DNA of 64,000 nucleotides from an uncultured Acidobacteriota bacterium. Lineage in GTDB: Bacteria; Acidobacteriota; UBA6911; CAINFC01. The notes under the pieces were generated by a model that was given only the letters and a program-made list of their open reading frames with translations, did not search any database and had not been told where the DNA came from. A program made the position numbers and the translations under genes. Shown piece after piece: positions 45,484 through 54,793 of the stretch; the first letter of the stretch is position 1; each line of letters begins with the position of its first letter. The stretch is from contig CAINFC010000252.1 of assembly GCA_903847975.1 (NCBI GenBank), positions 1-64,000 on the forward strand. Direction: 5' to 3'.

Positions 45484-46269
45484 TCAGGAATGCCTCGCCC
45501 GAATCCAGGCTTCCATGCACTCCAGGGCGAGGCGGGAAGCCGCCTGCTGGCATTCTTTCTTGGTGCGGCCGGTGGCGGAAAAGGAAACCAGATGGGGAAT
45601 CTCCAGCCCGATGCGGAAGGTCTTATCATGCTGCGGACCGGTTTCCCCCAGAACCCGAAAGCGCGGCTCGGGCAGCTTCTGCAGGGATATCTGCTCCAGC
45701 AGGGTGCTTTTGAAATCGGTGTGCCCGGCGCGCAGGATGTCCACCTCCTGCAGGGCCCGGTCAAACTGCCGGGCAAGAAACTGCTCCGCGGCTTCCATCC
45801 CTCCATCCAGGTACAGGGCGGCGATCATGGCCTCGTAAGCATCCGCCAGCAGGGCTTTTTTCTTTCTCCCCAGCGCCTTGTCCTCCGCGGAGCTCAGCAG
45901 CAGGTAGTCTCCCAGATGGATGGACTCCGACAGCTGATACAGGTGGGTGGAGCTCACCAGGTAGGATTTTGCTTTTGCCAGGGCCCCCACCTTGGCTTCC
46001 GGAAAGCGGTGAAACAACGTGCGGCTGATAAAAAATCCGAGGATGGCGTCCCCCAGGAACTCCAGGGTCTCGTTGTGCTCCATCCCCTGAGCGGACTGTT
46101 CGTCGGCATAGGAGCGGTGCGAAAGCGCCCGCTTCAGCAGCAGGGGGTGGCGGAAGGAATACCCCAGCCTTTTTTCCAGCTCGCCCAGGCTCCCTGCGGC
46201 ACCATCCGCGGCACTCCGGTCAGAAGGTGTCTCCCAGGGGCCCGTTGCTGTTTCCCGATGGTCCATCAT
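45484..46269 (-). CDS. rnc: Ribonuclease III
   Basis: The 261-residue protein has the RNase III signature NETLEFLGDAILGF, with catalytic-site acidic residues E67, E70, D74 and a later D/E pair in DAYEAMIAALYLDGG. The C-terminal double-stranded RNA-binding domain (about 190-258) ends AASRLALECM. It cleaves rRNA precursors and structured mRNAs. It has an N-terminal extension of about 25 residues over the usual form. The start is ATG at 46269 (tandem ATG codons, CAGGATCC upstream). It stands next to tRNA-Ser, which is transcribed divergently. Confidence 0.93.
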   Translation of the reverse strand: MMDHRETATGPWETPSDRSAADGAAGSLGELEKRLGYSFRHPLLLKRALSHRSYADEQSAQGMEHNETLEFLGDAILGFFISRTLFHRFPEAKVGALAKAKSYLVSSTHLYQLSESIHLGDYLLLSSAEDKALGRKKKALLADAYEAMIAALYLDGGMEAAEQFLARQFDRALQEVDILRAGHTDFKSTLLEQISLQKLPEPRFRVLGETGPQHDKTFRIGLEIPHLVSFSATGRTKKECQQAASRLALECMEAWIRARHS

Positions 46270-46308
46270 GGATCCTGCCGGATAAGCGGAAAAGGAGGCC
46301 GTTTGGAT

Positions 46309-46337
46309 TTGACGAAACTCCGCAGGCCTTTTATAAT
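46309..46337 (+). promoter_or_regulatory. Sigma-70 promoter of tRNA-Ser
   Basis: TTGACG (46309-46314) and a perfect TATAAT (46332-46337) are separated by 17 nt. The predicted transcription start, near 46344, is about 11 nt before the mature tRNA 5' end. Confidence 0.75.
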
Positions 46338-46354
46338 TGAACGCCTCAATATGC

Positions 46355-46444
46355 GGAGGAGTGGCCGAGTGGTCGAAGGCGGCGGTCTTGAAAACCGCAG
46401 TACCCGTAAGGGTACCGTGGGTTCGAATCCTACCTCCTCCGCCA
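46355..46444 (+). tRNA. tRNA-Ser(UGA), CCA encoded
   Basis: The acceptor arm GGAGGAG (46355-46361) pairs with CTCCTCC (46434-46440), followed by the discriminator G and encoded CCA. The D-arm, a seven-base anticodon loop CTTGAAA with TGA at 46389-46391, a long class-II variable arm (ACCCGTAAGGGT) and the GGTTCGAATCC T-loop are all present. It reads UCA codons. The 3' end is 6 bp from the greA stop, so the genes are convergent. Confidence 0.97.
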
Positions 46445-46450
46445 GTTTTT

Positions 46451-46948
46451 CTATTCCCTCTCCCCTTCGATATCCGTTTCCTTCTCCTTGTCGTGGATGG
46501 TGATCAGCTTCCGAAGCTCGTACTCCTTTCGCCCCCCGGGGGTAACGATGCGGATTTCGTCCCCTTCTTTTTTACCGACCAGGCTGCGCCCGATCGGAGA
46601 GGAGGTCGATATCAGGCCGGCTTTGACATCCGATTCTTCGCTGCTCACCAGGGTATAAATGACTTCCTTGTCGGTTTCCGTTTCATAGAGGTAAACGGTG
46701 GAACCGTAGGAAACGGCATCATGGGGAATCCGGTCGAGATTGACCATGGCCAGCGCCGAAAGCCTGCTGGCCAGCTGCCCCTGCCGGGCCTGCAGCAGCC
46801 GCTGCCTCTCCTTGGCGGCCTGGTATTCGGCATTTTCGCTCAGGTCGCCCAGCTCGCGGGCCCGTTTGATCTCCTGGGGAAGGGTGACGGAAAGCTCATA
46901 CTTTACCGCCTCCATTTCTTTCTGCAGCTTGTCACGAATATTTTTCAA
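46451..46948 (-). CDS. greA: Transcription elongation factor GreA
   Basis: The 165-residue factor has the GreA/GreB N-terminal coiled coil, with the signature GDLSENAEYQAAKERQ at about 34-49. The C-terminal FKBP-like domain contains SPIGRSLVGKKEGDE. It stimulates RNA cleavage by backtracked RNA polymerase in the cytoplasm. The start codon is TTG at 46948, supported by AGGAG 8 nt upstream and the absence of an earlier ATG. It lies downstream of nuoN's operon, separated by 78 bp, on the same strand. Confidence 0.95.
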   Translation of the reverse strand: MKNIRDKLQKEMEAVKYELSVTLPQEIKRARELGDLSENAEYQAAKERQRLLQARQGQLASRLSALAMVNLDRIPHDAVSYGSTVYLYETETDKEVIYTLVSSEESDVKAGLISTSSPIGRSLVGKKEGDEIRIVTPGGRKEYELRKLITIHDKEKETDIEGERE

Positions 46949-47026
46949 TTGGATTCTCCTAAAAAAATGCCGGAGGGATTGAAAGCCGGAATCAGGAACG
47001 GTAACCCGCCGGAAGATAATCAGGAA

Positions 47027-48499
47027 CTATTTTAATGCCAGGTTGACCTTTTCGGCAAATTCGAGCCAGAACGAGGGTAGGATTCCCAGCCATAAAATAG
47101 CCAGCGCGGCCGTTCCAATCGCCAGGGCAAAGCCGATCGGAACCGGCGGCACTTCGGCGGGCGAGGGGCTTTCCGGAAGAGGCTTCATGTACATGTGAAC
47201 CACCGGCCGGAGATAGTAATAGGCGGATACCGCGCTGTTGAGAACGGCGATAATGACCAGGCCGACCAGCCCGTTTTTCAGGGCCGACCCGAACAGGTAA
47301 AACTTGGCGGTGAAGCCCCCGGTGAGCGGAATCCCGGTCAGGGAAAGCAGGAAAAGGGAGAGCAGGGCGGCTAATCCGGGCCGGCGCTCAGCCAGTCCGC
47401 TCAGATCGTGCAGGGAAACGCAAAGGTCGCCCTTCCCGCTGAGCAGCGACAGGATCAGAAAGGCCCCCAGGTTCATCATCGAATAAGCCAGCAGGTAGAT
47501 AAACAGGGTGGTGTCGGCGGTCTCATTGTCGATGAAAATCGCCAGGATCATATAACCGGCATGGGCGATGGAAGAGTAGGCCAGCATCCGCTTCACGTTC
47601 TGCTGGGAAATGGCGGCCAGGTTGCCCAGGGTCATGCTGGCCACGGCAATCCACCCGGCGAAGTGGCCGGCGCTGTAGTGCATGCGGGGAAAGTGAAAAT
47701 TGAAAAAGCGCATCAGCGCGGCCATGGCCGCCACTTTGGGAGCCGTGGAAAAAAAGGCGACGATCAGCGAGGGGGCCCCTTCATATACATCCGCCGCCCA
47801 GGAGTGGAAGGGAACCAGCGCCAGCTTGAATGCCAGCCCCACAAAAATAAGGGCCAGACCACAGTTCAGGAGCAGCGTGGCCTGCTTGTCGGAATGGCTC
47901 CCCATCAGGGCGAACAGGTCGGCATACCGGGTACTGCCGGTGGCGCCAAAAACCATGGCAATGCCGTAAAGGAAGAACGCCGAAGAGATGGAGCCCAGCA
48001 GAAAATACTTCCAGGCCGCTTCGTTGGCCCGCAGATCGCTCCTTTTCAAACCGAGGAGGATGTAGCAGCCGATGGAAAGGACTTCCAGGCCCACAAAAGT
48101 GCTCAGCAGGTCCTGGCTCCCGGACAACAGCGCCATGCCGAGATAAATAAACAGCAGCAGGGCATAAAACTCCCCGCGGAAGATCTCCTCCCTTTCCAGG
48201 AAGGGGCGGGCCGCAAGGGAGATCACCGCGCAGATGAGCAGCAGAAGAAAGCGGAAGGAGAGCGAAAAGGTATCCCCGGAAAAGGACAGCTCCTTCATCG
48301 GGCTCTGGGGCAGGTCCCGGGCAACGGTAAACAGGGCGACCATCGCCCCCAGCAAAATCAGCAGAGTCAACCCGGGAATCAGCCGCGAACCCCTGTCCCG
48401 GCTGCCGCGCAGAAAGGGAGTCAGCAGGACGATGAATATCCCTCCGGCGCCGGCCAGGATCTCCGGAAGAAGAGCCCAATAGAGAATCGAATCATTCAT
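47027..48499 (-). CDS. nuoN: NADH-quinone oxidoreductase subunit N
   Basis: The 490-residue antiporter-like membrane subunit of complex I has about 14 hydrophobic segments. The conserved proton-channel charges of the Mrp-like fold include a Lys in AFKLALVPFHSWAADVYEGAP and a Lys in QQNVKRMLAYSSIAHAGY. It starts 8 bp inside the end of nuoM, so translation is coupled. It is the last gene of the nuoEJKLMN cluster. Confidence 0.95.
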   Translation of the reverse strand: MNDSILYWALLPEILAGAGGIFIVLLTPFLRGSRDRGSRLIPGLTLLILLGAMVALFTVARDLPQSPMKELSFSGDTFSLSFRFLLLLICAVISLAARPFLEREEIFRGEFYALLLFIYLGMALLSGSQDLLSTFVGLEVLSIGCYILLGLKRSDLRANEAAWKYFLLGSISSAFFLYGIAMVFGATGSTRYADLFALMGSHSDKQATLLLNCGLALIFVGLAFKLALVPFHSWAADVYEGAPSLIVAFFSTAPKVAAMAALMRFFNFHFPRMHYSAGHFAGWIAVASMTLGNLAAISQQNVKRMLAYSSIAHAGYMILAIFIDNETADTTLFIYLLAYSMMNLGAFLILSLLSGKGDLCVSLHDLSGLAERRPGLAALLSLFLLSLTGIPLTGGFTAKFYLFGSALKNGLVGLVIIAVLNSAVSAYYYLRPVVHMYMKPLPESPSPAEVPPVPIGFALAIGTAALAILWLGILPSFWLEFAEKVNLALK

Positions 48500-50099
48500 G
48501 GGGGAAGCTCCTGGGCTCCGGCGCTATCCTGCTCTCCCCGGCAGCCGGTTTCGGCGAAGCCGCGGGGCGGAAATCAGGACTGGCTTCTCGGGCCACCAGC
48601 TGATTGGACTGGATCGGATGGAGAATGTTCCGGGAGGCTCCTTCCATACGCTGCAGGAATGGCTGGGAATAAATCCCCATCCAGACGGCCATCAGGATCA
48701 GGGGTATCAGGCAGGCCCACTCCCGTCGGTCGAGGTCTGCCAGTTGCCGGTTTTCATCCCGGGTCAGCGGGCCGAAATACACTCGCTGGTACATCCACAG
48801 CAGATAGGCGGCGGAAAAGAAGACTCCGGTTACCGCGACGGCCGTCAAAGCGCTGTTTTTAGCAAAAGAGCCGAGCAGGATTAAAAATTCTCCGACAAAT
48901 CCGTTCAGCCCGGGAAGGCCGATGGAGGAAAGGGCGATAATCAGCGTGGCGGCGGCATAGTGCGGCATGCTGCGGGCAATTCCGCCGAATTCCTCGATCC
49001 GCCGGGTATGACGGCGTTCATACAGAATGCCTACGATAAGAAACAGCGCTCCGGTGGAAATTCCGTGGTTCAGCATCTGATAGCTGGCCCCCTGCAGCCC
49101 CTGCAGGGAAAAGGAAAAAATGCCCAGGACCACGAACCCCAGGTGACTGACCGAAGAGTAGGCAATCAGCTTCTTCATGTCGGTCTGCACCAGGGCTACC
49201 AGAGCTCCGTAAATAATGCCGATCACTGCCAGAAGGGAGATCAGCGGCGCGAAAGCCGTGGAAGCATGCGGAAAGAGCGGAAGGCAAAACCGCAGGATCC
49301 CGTAGGCGCCCATTTTCAGCAGGACGCCGGCCAGAAGAATCGACCCGGCCGTGGGGGCTTCCACGTGGGCATCCGGAAGCCAGGTGTGGAAGGGAAACAG
49401 GGGAACCTTGATGGCAAAGGCAACAAAAAACGCCAGGAACAGCCAAAGCTCCTGCGTTCGGGTCAGCGCCGCGGCCCCCGAGGAGAGCTGGCCGGCGATT
49501 CTCAACAGATCAAAACTCCCGGTCCCGGTTTGCAGGTGCAGATAGAGGATGGCAACCAGCATGAGCAGGGATCCGACCATGGTATACAGGATGAACTTGA
49601 CCGCGGCGTAAATCCGGCGTTCTCCCCCCCAGATTCCGATCAGCAGGTACATGGGCACCAGGGTCACTTCCCAAAAGAGGTAGAAAAGAACCAGATCCAG
49701 CGCCAGAAAGACACCCAGCATGCCGGTTTCCAGGAACAGCAGCAGCGCATAATACGACTGGACCTTCCGGTGGACTGCCGTAAAGGAGGAAAGGATGGCG
49801 ATGGGGGTCAGAAAGGTGGTCAGCAGAACCAGGAAAAGGTTGACTCCGTCCACGCCCATGTGGTGGGTGATTCCCAGCTGGGGAACCTGCAGCCACCCGA
49901 GAGTCTCCTCCAGCACGTAGCCGGCAGCCGGCAGCGGATACGATGCAACCAGGAGCAGGGACAGCACGAACACCGCGGCGGACAGAAGAAAGGCAAACCA
50001 GCGGATGACTTTCTCCTGCGCTCCGTTGACCAGCAGGACCAGGATCCCGCCGGCCGCAGGAAGATAGGTGAGCAATGCGAGCAGATATGGAATTTTCAT
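48492..50099 (-). CDS. nuoM: NADH-quinone oxidoreductase subunit M
   Basis: The 535-residue membrane subunit has the antiporter-like core: FWEVTLVPMYLLIG, the KVPLFPFHTWLPDAHVEAPT channel segment, and QTDMKKLIAYSSVSHLGFV. The ATG at 50099 overlaps the nuoL stop by 4 bp (ATGA), so the upstream extension of the open frame is not used. It pumps protons during NADH-dependent quinone reduction. The C-terminus of about 35 residues is Pro/Ala-rich and overlaps nuoN. Confidence 0.95.
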   Translation of the reverse strand: MKIPYLLALLTYLPAAGGILVLLVNGAQEKVIRWFAFLLSAAVFVLSLLLVASYPLPAAGYVLEETLGWLQVPQLGITHHMGVDGVNLFLVLLTTFLTPIAILSSFTAVHRKVQSYYALLLFLETGMLGVFLALDLVLFYLFWEVTLVPMYLLIGIWGGERRIYAAVKFILYTMVGSLLMLVAILYLHLQTGTGSFDLLRIAGQLSSGAAALTRTQELWLFLAFFVAFAIKVPLFPFHTWLPDAHVEAPTAGSILLAGVLLKMGAYGILRFCLPLFPHASTAFAPLISLLAVIGIIYGALVALVQTDMKKLIAYSSVSHLGFVVLGIFSFSLQGLQGASYQMLNHGISTGALFLIVGILYERRHTRRIEEFGGIARSMPHYAAATLIIALSSIGLPGLNGFVGEFLILLGSFAKNSALTAVAVTGVFFSAAYLLWMYQRVYFGPLTRDENRQLADLDRREWACLIPLILMAVWMGIYSQPFLQRMEGASRNILHPIQSNQLVAREASPDFRPAASPKPAAGESRIAPEPRSFPHE

Positions 50100-52027
50100 A
50101 CGATCAATAAATACAGGAGAACCGTCAGCGCCCCCGCGCACAGCCAGGCGGCATAATCGCGGACCGACCCGCTCTGCAGCCGGCGTAAAATATTCCCTGC
50201 ACCCGCGAGAATTCGTCCGGTGCCGTTTACCAGGCCGTCGATCACCTCCTGGTCCCAATAGAGCCAGAAGACCCGCCGTGAAATCCAGAGGCAGGGCTGG
50301 ACAAAGACCCCACGGTAAAGCTCATCCACCCAGTACTTGTTGCGGAGCAGGCGATACAGGAAGGGAAAGCGTCCGGCAAGGGCGTCGGGATCAAGGCGGC
50401 GGTAGAAATAGAAAAGAAGAGCCGCTCCGATTCCAAGAAGAGCGATGCCGGAGGAAAGGGCGGCGGCGGCGATTTCGGTGGAATGGGACCCGGCGCCATG
50501 CGCCCCCTCGGCATGAACGGCGAGCGCCGGAGACAGGAACTCCTCCAGGTGGTTGGTCCCGAGCCAGGCCGGCAGACCGATCCAGCCGGCGGCGATCGAC
50601 AGCAAAGCCAGAATGACCAGCGGCACAACCATGACCGCCGGCGATTCGTGGGCGGCATGTCCGTGCGCTTCCTCGCCGTGCGGCCGGCTGCCGAAAGCCA
50701 GCAGAATCAGCCGGGCGGTATAGAAAGCGGTCATGGCGGCGCCGGCCAGTCCTGCGATCCAGAGCCAGGTGTGGCCGGAGGAAAAAAGCTTCCAGAGGAT
50801 TTCATCCTTGCTGAAAAAACCCGATAGCCCGGGAACTCCGGCGATGGCCAGCATGCCGACCAGCATGACCGCAAAGGTCCGGGGCATCTGCTTCCGCAGA
50901 TTGCCCATGTGGAAGAGATCCTGCTCCCCGTGCAGGCCATGAATTACGCTCCCGGCGCCGAGAAACAGCAGCGCCTTGAAAAAGGCATGGGTCACCAGGT
51001 GAAACATTCCCCCGACAAAAGCCCCTACGCCGACGGCAGCAAACATGTATCCCAGCTGGGAGACCGTGGAATAAGCCAGGACCCGCTTGATGTCCCGCTG
51101 CACCAGCCCGATGGTGGCGGCGAAGACGGCGGTAAGCATGCCGACCACGGCCACCGTTTCCATAGCCAGGGGCGCCCGCGTGAACAGGGCCGAGCTGCGC
51201 ACCACCAGATAGATGCCGGCGGTGACCATGGTCGCGGCGTGAATCAGGGCGCTGACCGGGGTGGGACCCTCCATGGCGTCGGGAAGCCAGACATAAAGCG
51301 GTATCTGGGCGCTTTTGCCCACCGCACCGACAAAGAGGAGAAGCGCGGTCAGGGTCAGCGTGCCGATCTGGCCTGTTTCCACCGGGAAGTGCAGCGGCTC
51401 GGAGTGCAGGGCATGTTCGATGCCGCGAAAATCCAGCGTGCCGAACTGGTAAAACAGCAAAAAGAGCCCCAGCAGAAAGGCGGCATCTCCGATCCGGTTT
51501 ACCAGGAAAGCCTTTTTTCCCGCAGAGGCGGCGGCCGGCTTTTCAAACCAGAAACCGATCAGCAGGTAGGAGCAAAGCCCCACCCCTTCCCAGCCCACAA
51601 AAAGCAGAAGGTAATTTTCCGCCATGACCAGGGTAAGCATGGCGAAAAGGAACAGGTTCAGGTAGGCGAAAAAGCGGGGATACCCGGGATCGCCGTGCAT
51701 ATACCCCGTGGAGTAGATGTGAATCAGCAATCCGACGCCGGTAATAACCAGAACCATGACCATGGAAAGGGGATTCAGGCCGAAGGAGAAATCCGCCTGA
51801 AAGTTGCCCGCGGCAATCCAGGTGAATAGGCGCTGCGAGAAAAAGCGCGCCTCGTCCGGCTGACGCAGAAGAGCCTGCCAGGAAAACAGAGCGGTGACGA
51901 AGGAAAGAGCTACGCTGCCGCAGGCCGTCAGCGAAACGGCGGCAACCGGGAGCCTCCGGCCGACGAGCCCCAGAACCAGGAAGCCGGCCAGCGGAAAGAA
52001 AGGGATGATCCAAAACCAGTCGCTCAT
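50096..52027 (-). CDS. nuoL: NADH-quinone oxidoreductase subunit L
   Basis: The 643-residue membrane subunit carries FVGWEGVGLCSYLLIGFW, AQIPLYVWLPDAMEGPTPVSALIHAATMV and KRVLAYSTVSQLGYM. These are the standard NuoL proton-channel segments. The C-terminal region contains the amphipathic lateral helix expected for NuoL. A His/Glu-rich loop (about 445-460) is unusual but short. ATG with an upstream gap of 9 bp to nuoK. Confidence 0.95.
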   Translation of the reverse strand: MSDWFWIIPFFPLAGFLVLGLVGRRLPVAAVSLTACGSVALSFVTALFSWQALLRQPDEARFFSQRLFTWIAAGNFQADFSFGLNPLSMVMVLVITGVGLLIHIYSTGYMHGDPGYPRFFAYLNLFLFAMLTLVMAENYLLLFVGWEGVGLCSYLLIGFWFEKPAAASAGKKAFLVNRIGDAAFLLGLFLLFYQFGTLDFRGIEHALHSEPLHFPVETGQIGTLTLTALLLFVGAVGKSAQIPLYVWLPDAMEGPTPVSALIHAATMVTAGIYLVVRSSALFTRAPLAMETVAVVGMLTAVFAATIGLVQRDIKRVLAYSTVSQLGYMFAAVGVGAFVGGMFHLVTHAFFKALLFLGAGSVIHGLHGEQDLFHMGNLRKQMPRTFAVMLVGMLAIAGVPGLSGFFSKDEILWKLFSSGHTWLWIAGLAGAAMTAFYTARLILLAFGSRPHGEEAHGHAAHESPAVMVVPLVILALLSIAAGWIGLPAWLGTNHLEEFLSPALAVHAEGAHGAGSHSTEIAAAALSSGIALLGIGAALLFYFYRRLDPDALAGRFPFLYRLLRNKYWVDELYRGVFVQPCLWISRRVFWLYWDQEVIDGLVNGTGRILAGAGNILRRLQSGSVRDYAAWLCAGALTVLLYLLIV

Positions 52028-52036
52028 CGTTGGCCC

Positions 52037-52336
52037 TTACCCCTTCATCAAACGGAAATCTTCGGAATCCAGTGAGTTTCGATTCCGGAAAAGAACCACC
52101 ACCAGGGCCAGCCCGACTCCGGCCTCCGCCGCCGCCACAGCCATGACGATGAAGACGATGACGGAGCCATCGGCACGCCCCTGGGAAAAGGCGACGAAAG
52201 CCAGGTTGGCGGCATTCAGCATTAACTCCACGCACATGAACTGCACCAGGAGATTGCGCTTGAGGAGCAATCCCACGGATCCCAGTGCGAACAGCAGGGC
52301 GCTTAAGCCGAGGTAGTAAATGATGGGAACGGTCAT
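52037..52336 (-). CDS. nuoK: NADH-quinone oxidoreductase subunit K
   Basis: This 99-residue protein has three membrane helices. The helix pair contains the conserved glutamates in [16 protein letters not shown] and [14 protein letters not shown], which form part of the proton path next to the quinone arm. The ATG at 52336 overlaps the nuoJ stop by 4 bp. An upstream frame extension is overlapping nuoJ sequence and not part of the protein. Confidence 0.95.
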   Translation of the reverse strand: MTVPIIYYLGLSALLFALGSVGLLLKRNLLVQFMCVELMLNAANLAFVAFSQGRADGSVIVFIVMAVAAAEAGVGLALVVVLFRNRNSLDSEDFRLMKG

Positions 52337-52833
52337 ATTTTTTTCTTGGCCAGCAAAACGGCTCCCAGGGTAGCCATTAAAATAAGTATACCTACGGCCT
52401 CCAACGGAATCAGGTAACGGTGGAACAGGGCGAGCCCGACCTCCACGGCTCCTATCTGACCGGCAGCCGGTTTCGGGTGCCCCGAATTCAGAAAGCTCTG
52501 GGAGCGGCTCAGAAAAACGGCCAAAGCAGCAAAAAGGGAAATTCCCAGCACCGTGGCCAGAAAAAGCATCCGCCGCGGCCGGCCCGACCCGCTGTCGCTC
52601 CTGGGGTCCAGCAGCATGATGACGAAAAGAAACAGCACCATGACCGCCCCGGCGTAAATGATAATCTGTATGGCCGCGGCAAAGGGGGCCTGCAGAAGCA
52701 GATACAGGCAGGCCAGAGACGCCATGCAAACCACCAGGGAGAGCGCGCAATAAACGGACTCCTTCTGAAACAGCATGTTCAGAACCGCGGCAATGCAGAT
52801 AAAGCTGAAGATCAGGAAAAGAATGAATTCCAT
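52333..52833 (-). CDS. nuoJ: NADH-quinone oxidoreductase subunit J
   Basis: The 166-residue membrane subunit has five predicted helices and the hallmark [21 protein letters not shown]. The loop after helix three is typical. It follows nuoE at 11 bp, the immediate neighbour in this unusual order. Subunit J contributes to the connection between quinone site and proton channels. Confidence 0.95.
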   Translation of the reverse strand: MEFILFLIFSFICIAAVLNMLFQKESVYCALSLVVCMASLACLYLLLQAPFAAAIQIIIYAGAVMVLFLFVIMLLDPRSDSGSGRPRRMLFLATVLGISLFAALAVFLSRSQSFLNSGHPKPAAGQIGAVEVGLALFHRYLIPLEAVGILILMATLGAVLLAKKKI

Positions 52834-52844
52834 GGGTTGAACCT

Positions 52845-53318
52845 TCAGGACTCTTTCCGAAGCTCGGCGATCAATTCACGGATCTGGCGGCAGGTGACGT
52901 GTTCCAGGTATTCCTCGTTGAGCTGAACGACCGGAGCGGCCCCGCAGGCCGCCAGGCACTCCGTTTCCTGCAGTGTAAATTGTCCGTCGGGAGTCGTTTC
53001 CCCCGGCTGAATTCCCAGAATCTCCGACAGGGTTTGCATGATCTCTTCGCTGCCCCGCAGCATGCAGGAGACGTTGGTGCAGACCTGAAAAATGAAGCGG
53101 CCGGCGGGCCGGGTGCGAAACATGTGATAAAAGGTGATGGTTTCGTGTATCTGCGCCCGGCTGAGCTCAAAAACCTGGGACAGAAATACCGTTGCCTCCG
53201 GCGAAATGTAGCCCGACTCCTGCTGGATGAGATGCAGAGCGGGCATAAGCCCGGATCGGCGCTGGGGAAACGCCGAAGCCAACGCTTCTACCTTTTCCTT
53301 CGTTGCTGCGGAAATCAT
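52845..53318 (-). CDS. nuoE: NADH-quinone oxidoreductase subunit E (24 kDa [2Fe-2S])
   Basis: The 157-residue thioredoxin-like protein binds the N1a [2Fe-2S] cluster through C80, C85, C121 and C125 (CTNVSC and CLAAC). It belongs to the NADH-input module with NuoF and NuoG. In most nuo operons E is followed by F and G; here it is followed by J, and no nuoF, G, H or I gene lies in the window. The operon's promoter is about 80-105 nt upstream of the ATG at 53318. Confidence 0.93.
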   Translation of the reverse strand: MISAATKEKVEALASAFPQRRSGLMPALHLIQQESGYISPEATVFLSQVFELSRAQIHETITFYHMFRTRPAGRFIFQVCTNVSCMLRGSEEIMQTLSEILGIQPGETTPDGQFTLQETECLAACGAAPVVQLNEEYLEHVTCRQIRELIAELRKES

Positions 53319-53358
53319 GATGGGAATGCTGCCTTCTACGGTTAAGAACCGCGCCTGC

Positions 53359-53399
53359 TATTATGCCAAAAATTGAGGCCGGTCGCCATGGGCATAATA
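53359..53399. repeat. Inverted repeat over the nuo promoter -10 region
   Basis: TATTATGCC (53359-53367) and GGCATAATA (53391-53399) form a perfect 9-bp inverted repeat with a 23-bp spacer. The right arm overlaps the -10 box of the nuo promoter, so it may be an operator or a hairpin of the leader. It has no U-tract, so a terminator is less likely. Confidence 0.5.
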
Positions 53400-53423
53400 A
53401 TCTTTGCGGTAAAAGCATGTCAA
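53394..53423 (-). promoter_or_regulatory. Sigma-70 promoter of nuoEJKLMN
   Basis: On the minus strand, a perfect TTGACA (53423-53418) is followed after 18 nt by TATTAT (53399-53394); an alternative TTATTA gives a 17-nt spacer. Predicted transcription starts near 53387, leaving a leader of about 70 nt before nuoE. Confidence 0.65.
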
Positions 53424-53487
53424 GGCTGAACTGCAGGCGGAACGGCAAACCGCTTCCGGAAGAGGCAAAATTCGCCACTTTCCGGGA

Positions 53488-54690
53488 TCAGGGGGAGGCC
53501 GGATTCCGAACGACCCCCAGGAGGGGGTGGTGGATGTAGACCGTGCTAAAGGAAACCTCCTTCAGCAGAAAATCCTTGCGGATGGTTTCCGCCGGCTGGA
53601 AAAACCATTTCCCGTCCAGCGACCAGGCCCAGGGAGGGTGAGCCGCATTGGGCCGGCCGTTATCGCCGCACAGGGAGACACCGATGCCGGGAAAATGCTT
53701 TTCCACGGTCTGTACCCGCTCGCCGATCCTCGTCGAAAGTCGATAGGGGCCGAGCGACCGGTTCTGACAATAAAGGCGGGCTCCCGGCGCTGCCGACTGG
53801 GCCCTGACCCATAATGAAGTCGACAGCGGAATCAGTTCGTAGCCGACATTCTTAAGTCCGCTGTCTGCCGGATGCTCCCCCGACTTCCGGTTCCGGTACA
53901 CGACAAAGCTGTCGCCCTGACTCATCCTCTGGGATTGACTTTCGGTCAGGCCGTGCATGCCATGCCCCCGGGGCTCGATGTAGGCCATGGGGTGGTTTCC
54001 TTCCGCCAGCATTTTTCCCAGGGATCCGGGAACATGGGTTCCCAGCGAAGAATGGTGGTATTTAAGGAAAACGTTGTGGGAAAGCGTTTCCATATAAACC
54101 GGCCGACCCAGCGCGGCCGACCCGGCCGTATCTTTTTCCACGACAACCAGGGCTCCTTCCAGGTCGTTTTCATGGATCGAACCCCAGTCCCGGGGATGAA
54201 AAACACAGAAGAAAAGAAAATAGTGGGATTCCGTCTCGACTCCGTAAAAATAGACAGCGGCGCGGAAGTCCGCTGCCGGGGATTCGAAATTCTGCCAGTT
54301 GTCATCCGCGATCCAGTTGCCGTCGAAATCGACACGGGTAATATAATCGGCGTGGGCCAGCGGAAAACCGGATTTGCTTTTGGCAGCCGGCGGGGCAGGA
54401 GCGGAAATTCCGGGCAAAAGGGGACCGAAATCCTGGCAAAAGACCGGGGAAAATTCGCGGGCAAAAGCCCAGTCCCTGGCGGAAGGCGCCGCAGCGGCTG
54501 GAGCCCGGGGCAAGTCGTCTTCGATCTGCCGACTTCCGGTTTCAGGTTGAGCTTTTTCCGTTTTCTGCCCAGGCTGGTCCGGGTCTTCGATTCGCTGGGC
54601 CGAAGCCCGCCCGACGATAAGCAGGAAAAGCAGGAAAAGCGAAAAACCTATTATCCTGCGAGACAAATAATTGGCCGCAGCTTGACTCAT
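53488..54690 (-). CDS. Secreted protein of unknown function
   Basis: The 400-residue protein (ATG at 54690 with GAGGAAGGG upstream; a GTG 45 nt further out was not chosen) has a signal peptide, with RR, a leucine-rich hydrophobic stretch and a cleavage-type GRASA-Q. A Pro/Ala-rich segment (about 60-110) leads to a domain with DFDGNWIADDNWQNF, an acidic HENDLEGALVVVEKD segment and WSLDGKWFF. These bear a loose resemblance to VPS62/DUF946-type domains, but I cannot assign the family. It is divergent from aroB and upstream of the nuo promoter. Function unknown. Confidence 0.6.
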   Translation of the reverse strand: MSQAAANYLSRRIIGFSLFLLFLLIVGRASAQRIEDPDQPGQKTEKAQPETGSRQIEDDLPRAPAAAAPSARDWAFAREFSPVFCQDFGPLLPGISAPAPPAAKSKSGFPLAHADYITRVDFDGNWIADDNWQNFESPAADFRAAVYFYGVETESHYFLFFCVFHPRDWGSIHENDLEGALVVVEKDTAGSAALGRPVYMETLSHNVFLKYHHSSLGTHVPGSLGKMLAEGNHPMAYIEPRGHGMHGLTESQSQRMSQGDSFVVYRNRKSGEHPADSGLKNVGYELIPLSTSLWVRAQSAAPGARLYCQNRSLGPYRLSTRIGERVQTVEKHFPGIGVSLCGDNGRPNAAHPPWAWSLDGKWFFQPAETIRKDFLLKEVSFSTVYIHHPLLGVVRNPASP

Positions 54691-54793
54691 CCCTTCCTCT
54701 GCCCTCGATGGTTGCCGATATTTCCCTGAGCGCACCGCCCGGTCGGAAAATCCCTTTCGACCGAAATGGTATCATTGATTTAAACCAAACAGG

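Noticed and set aside
50100-50258. Upstream extension of nuoM
   Set aside because: It lies inside nuoL on the same strand. The ATG at 50099 overlaps the nuoL stop in the ATGA form typical of coupled genes.
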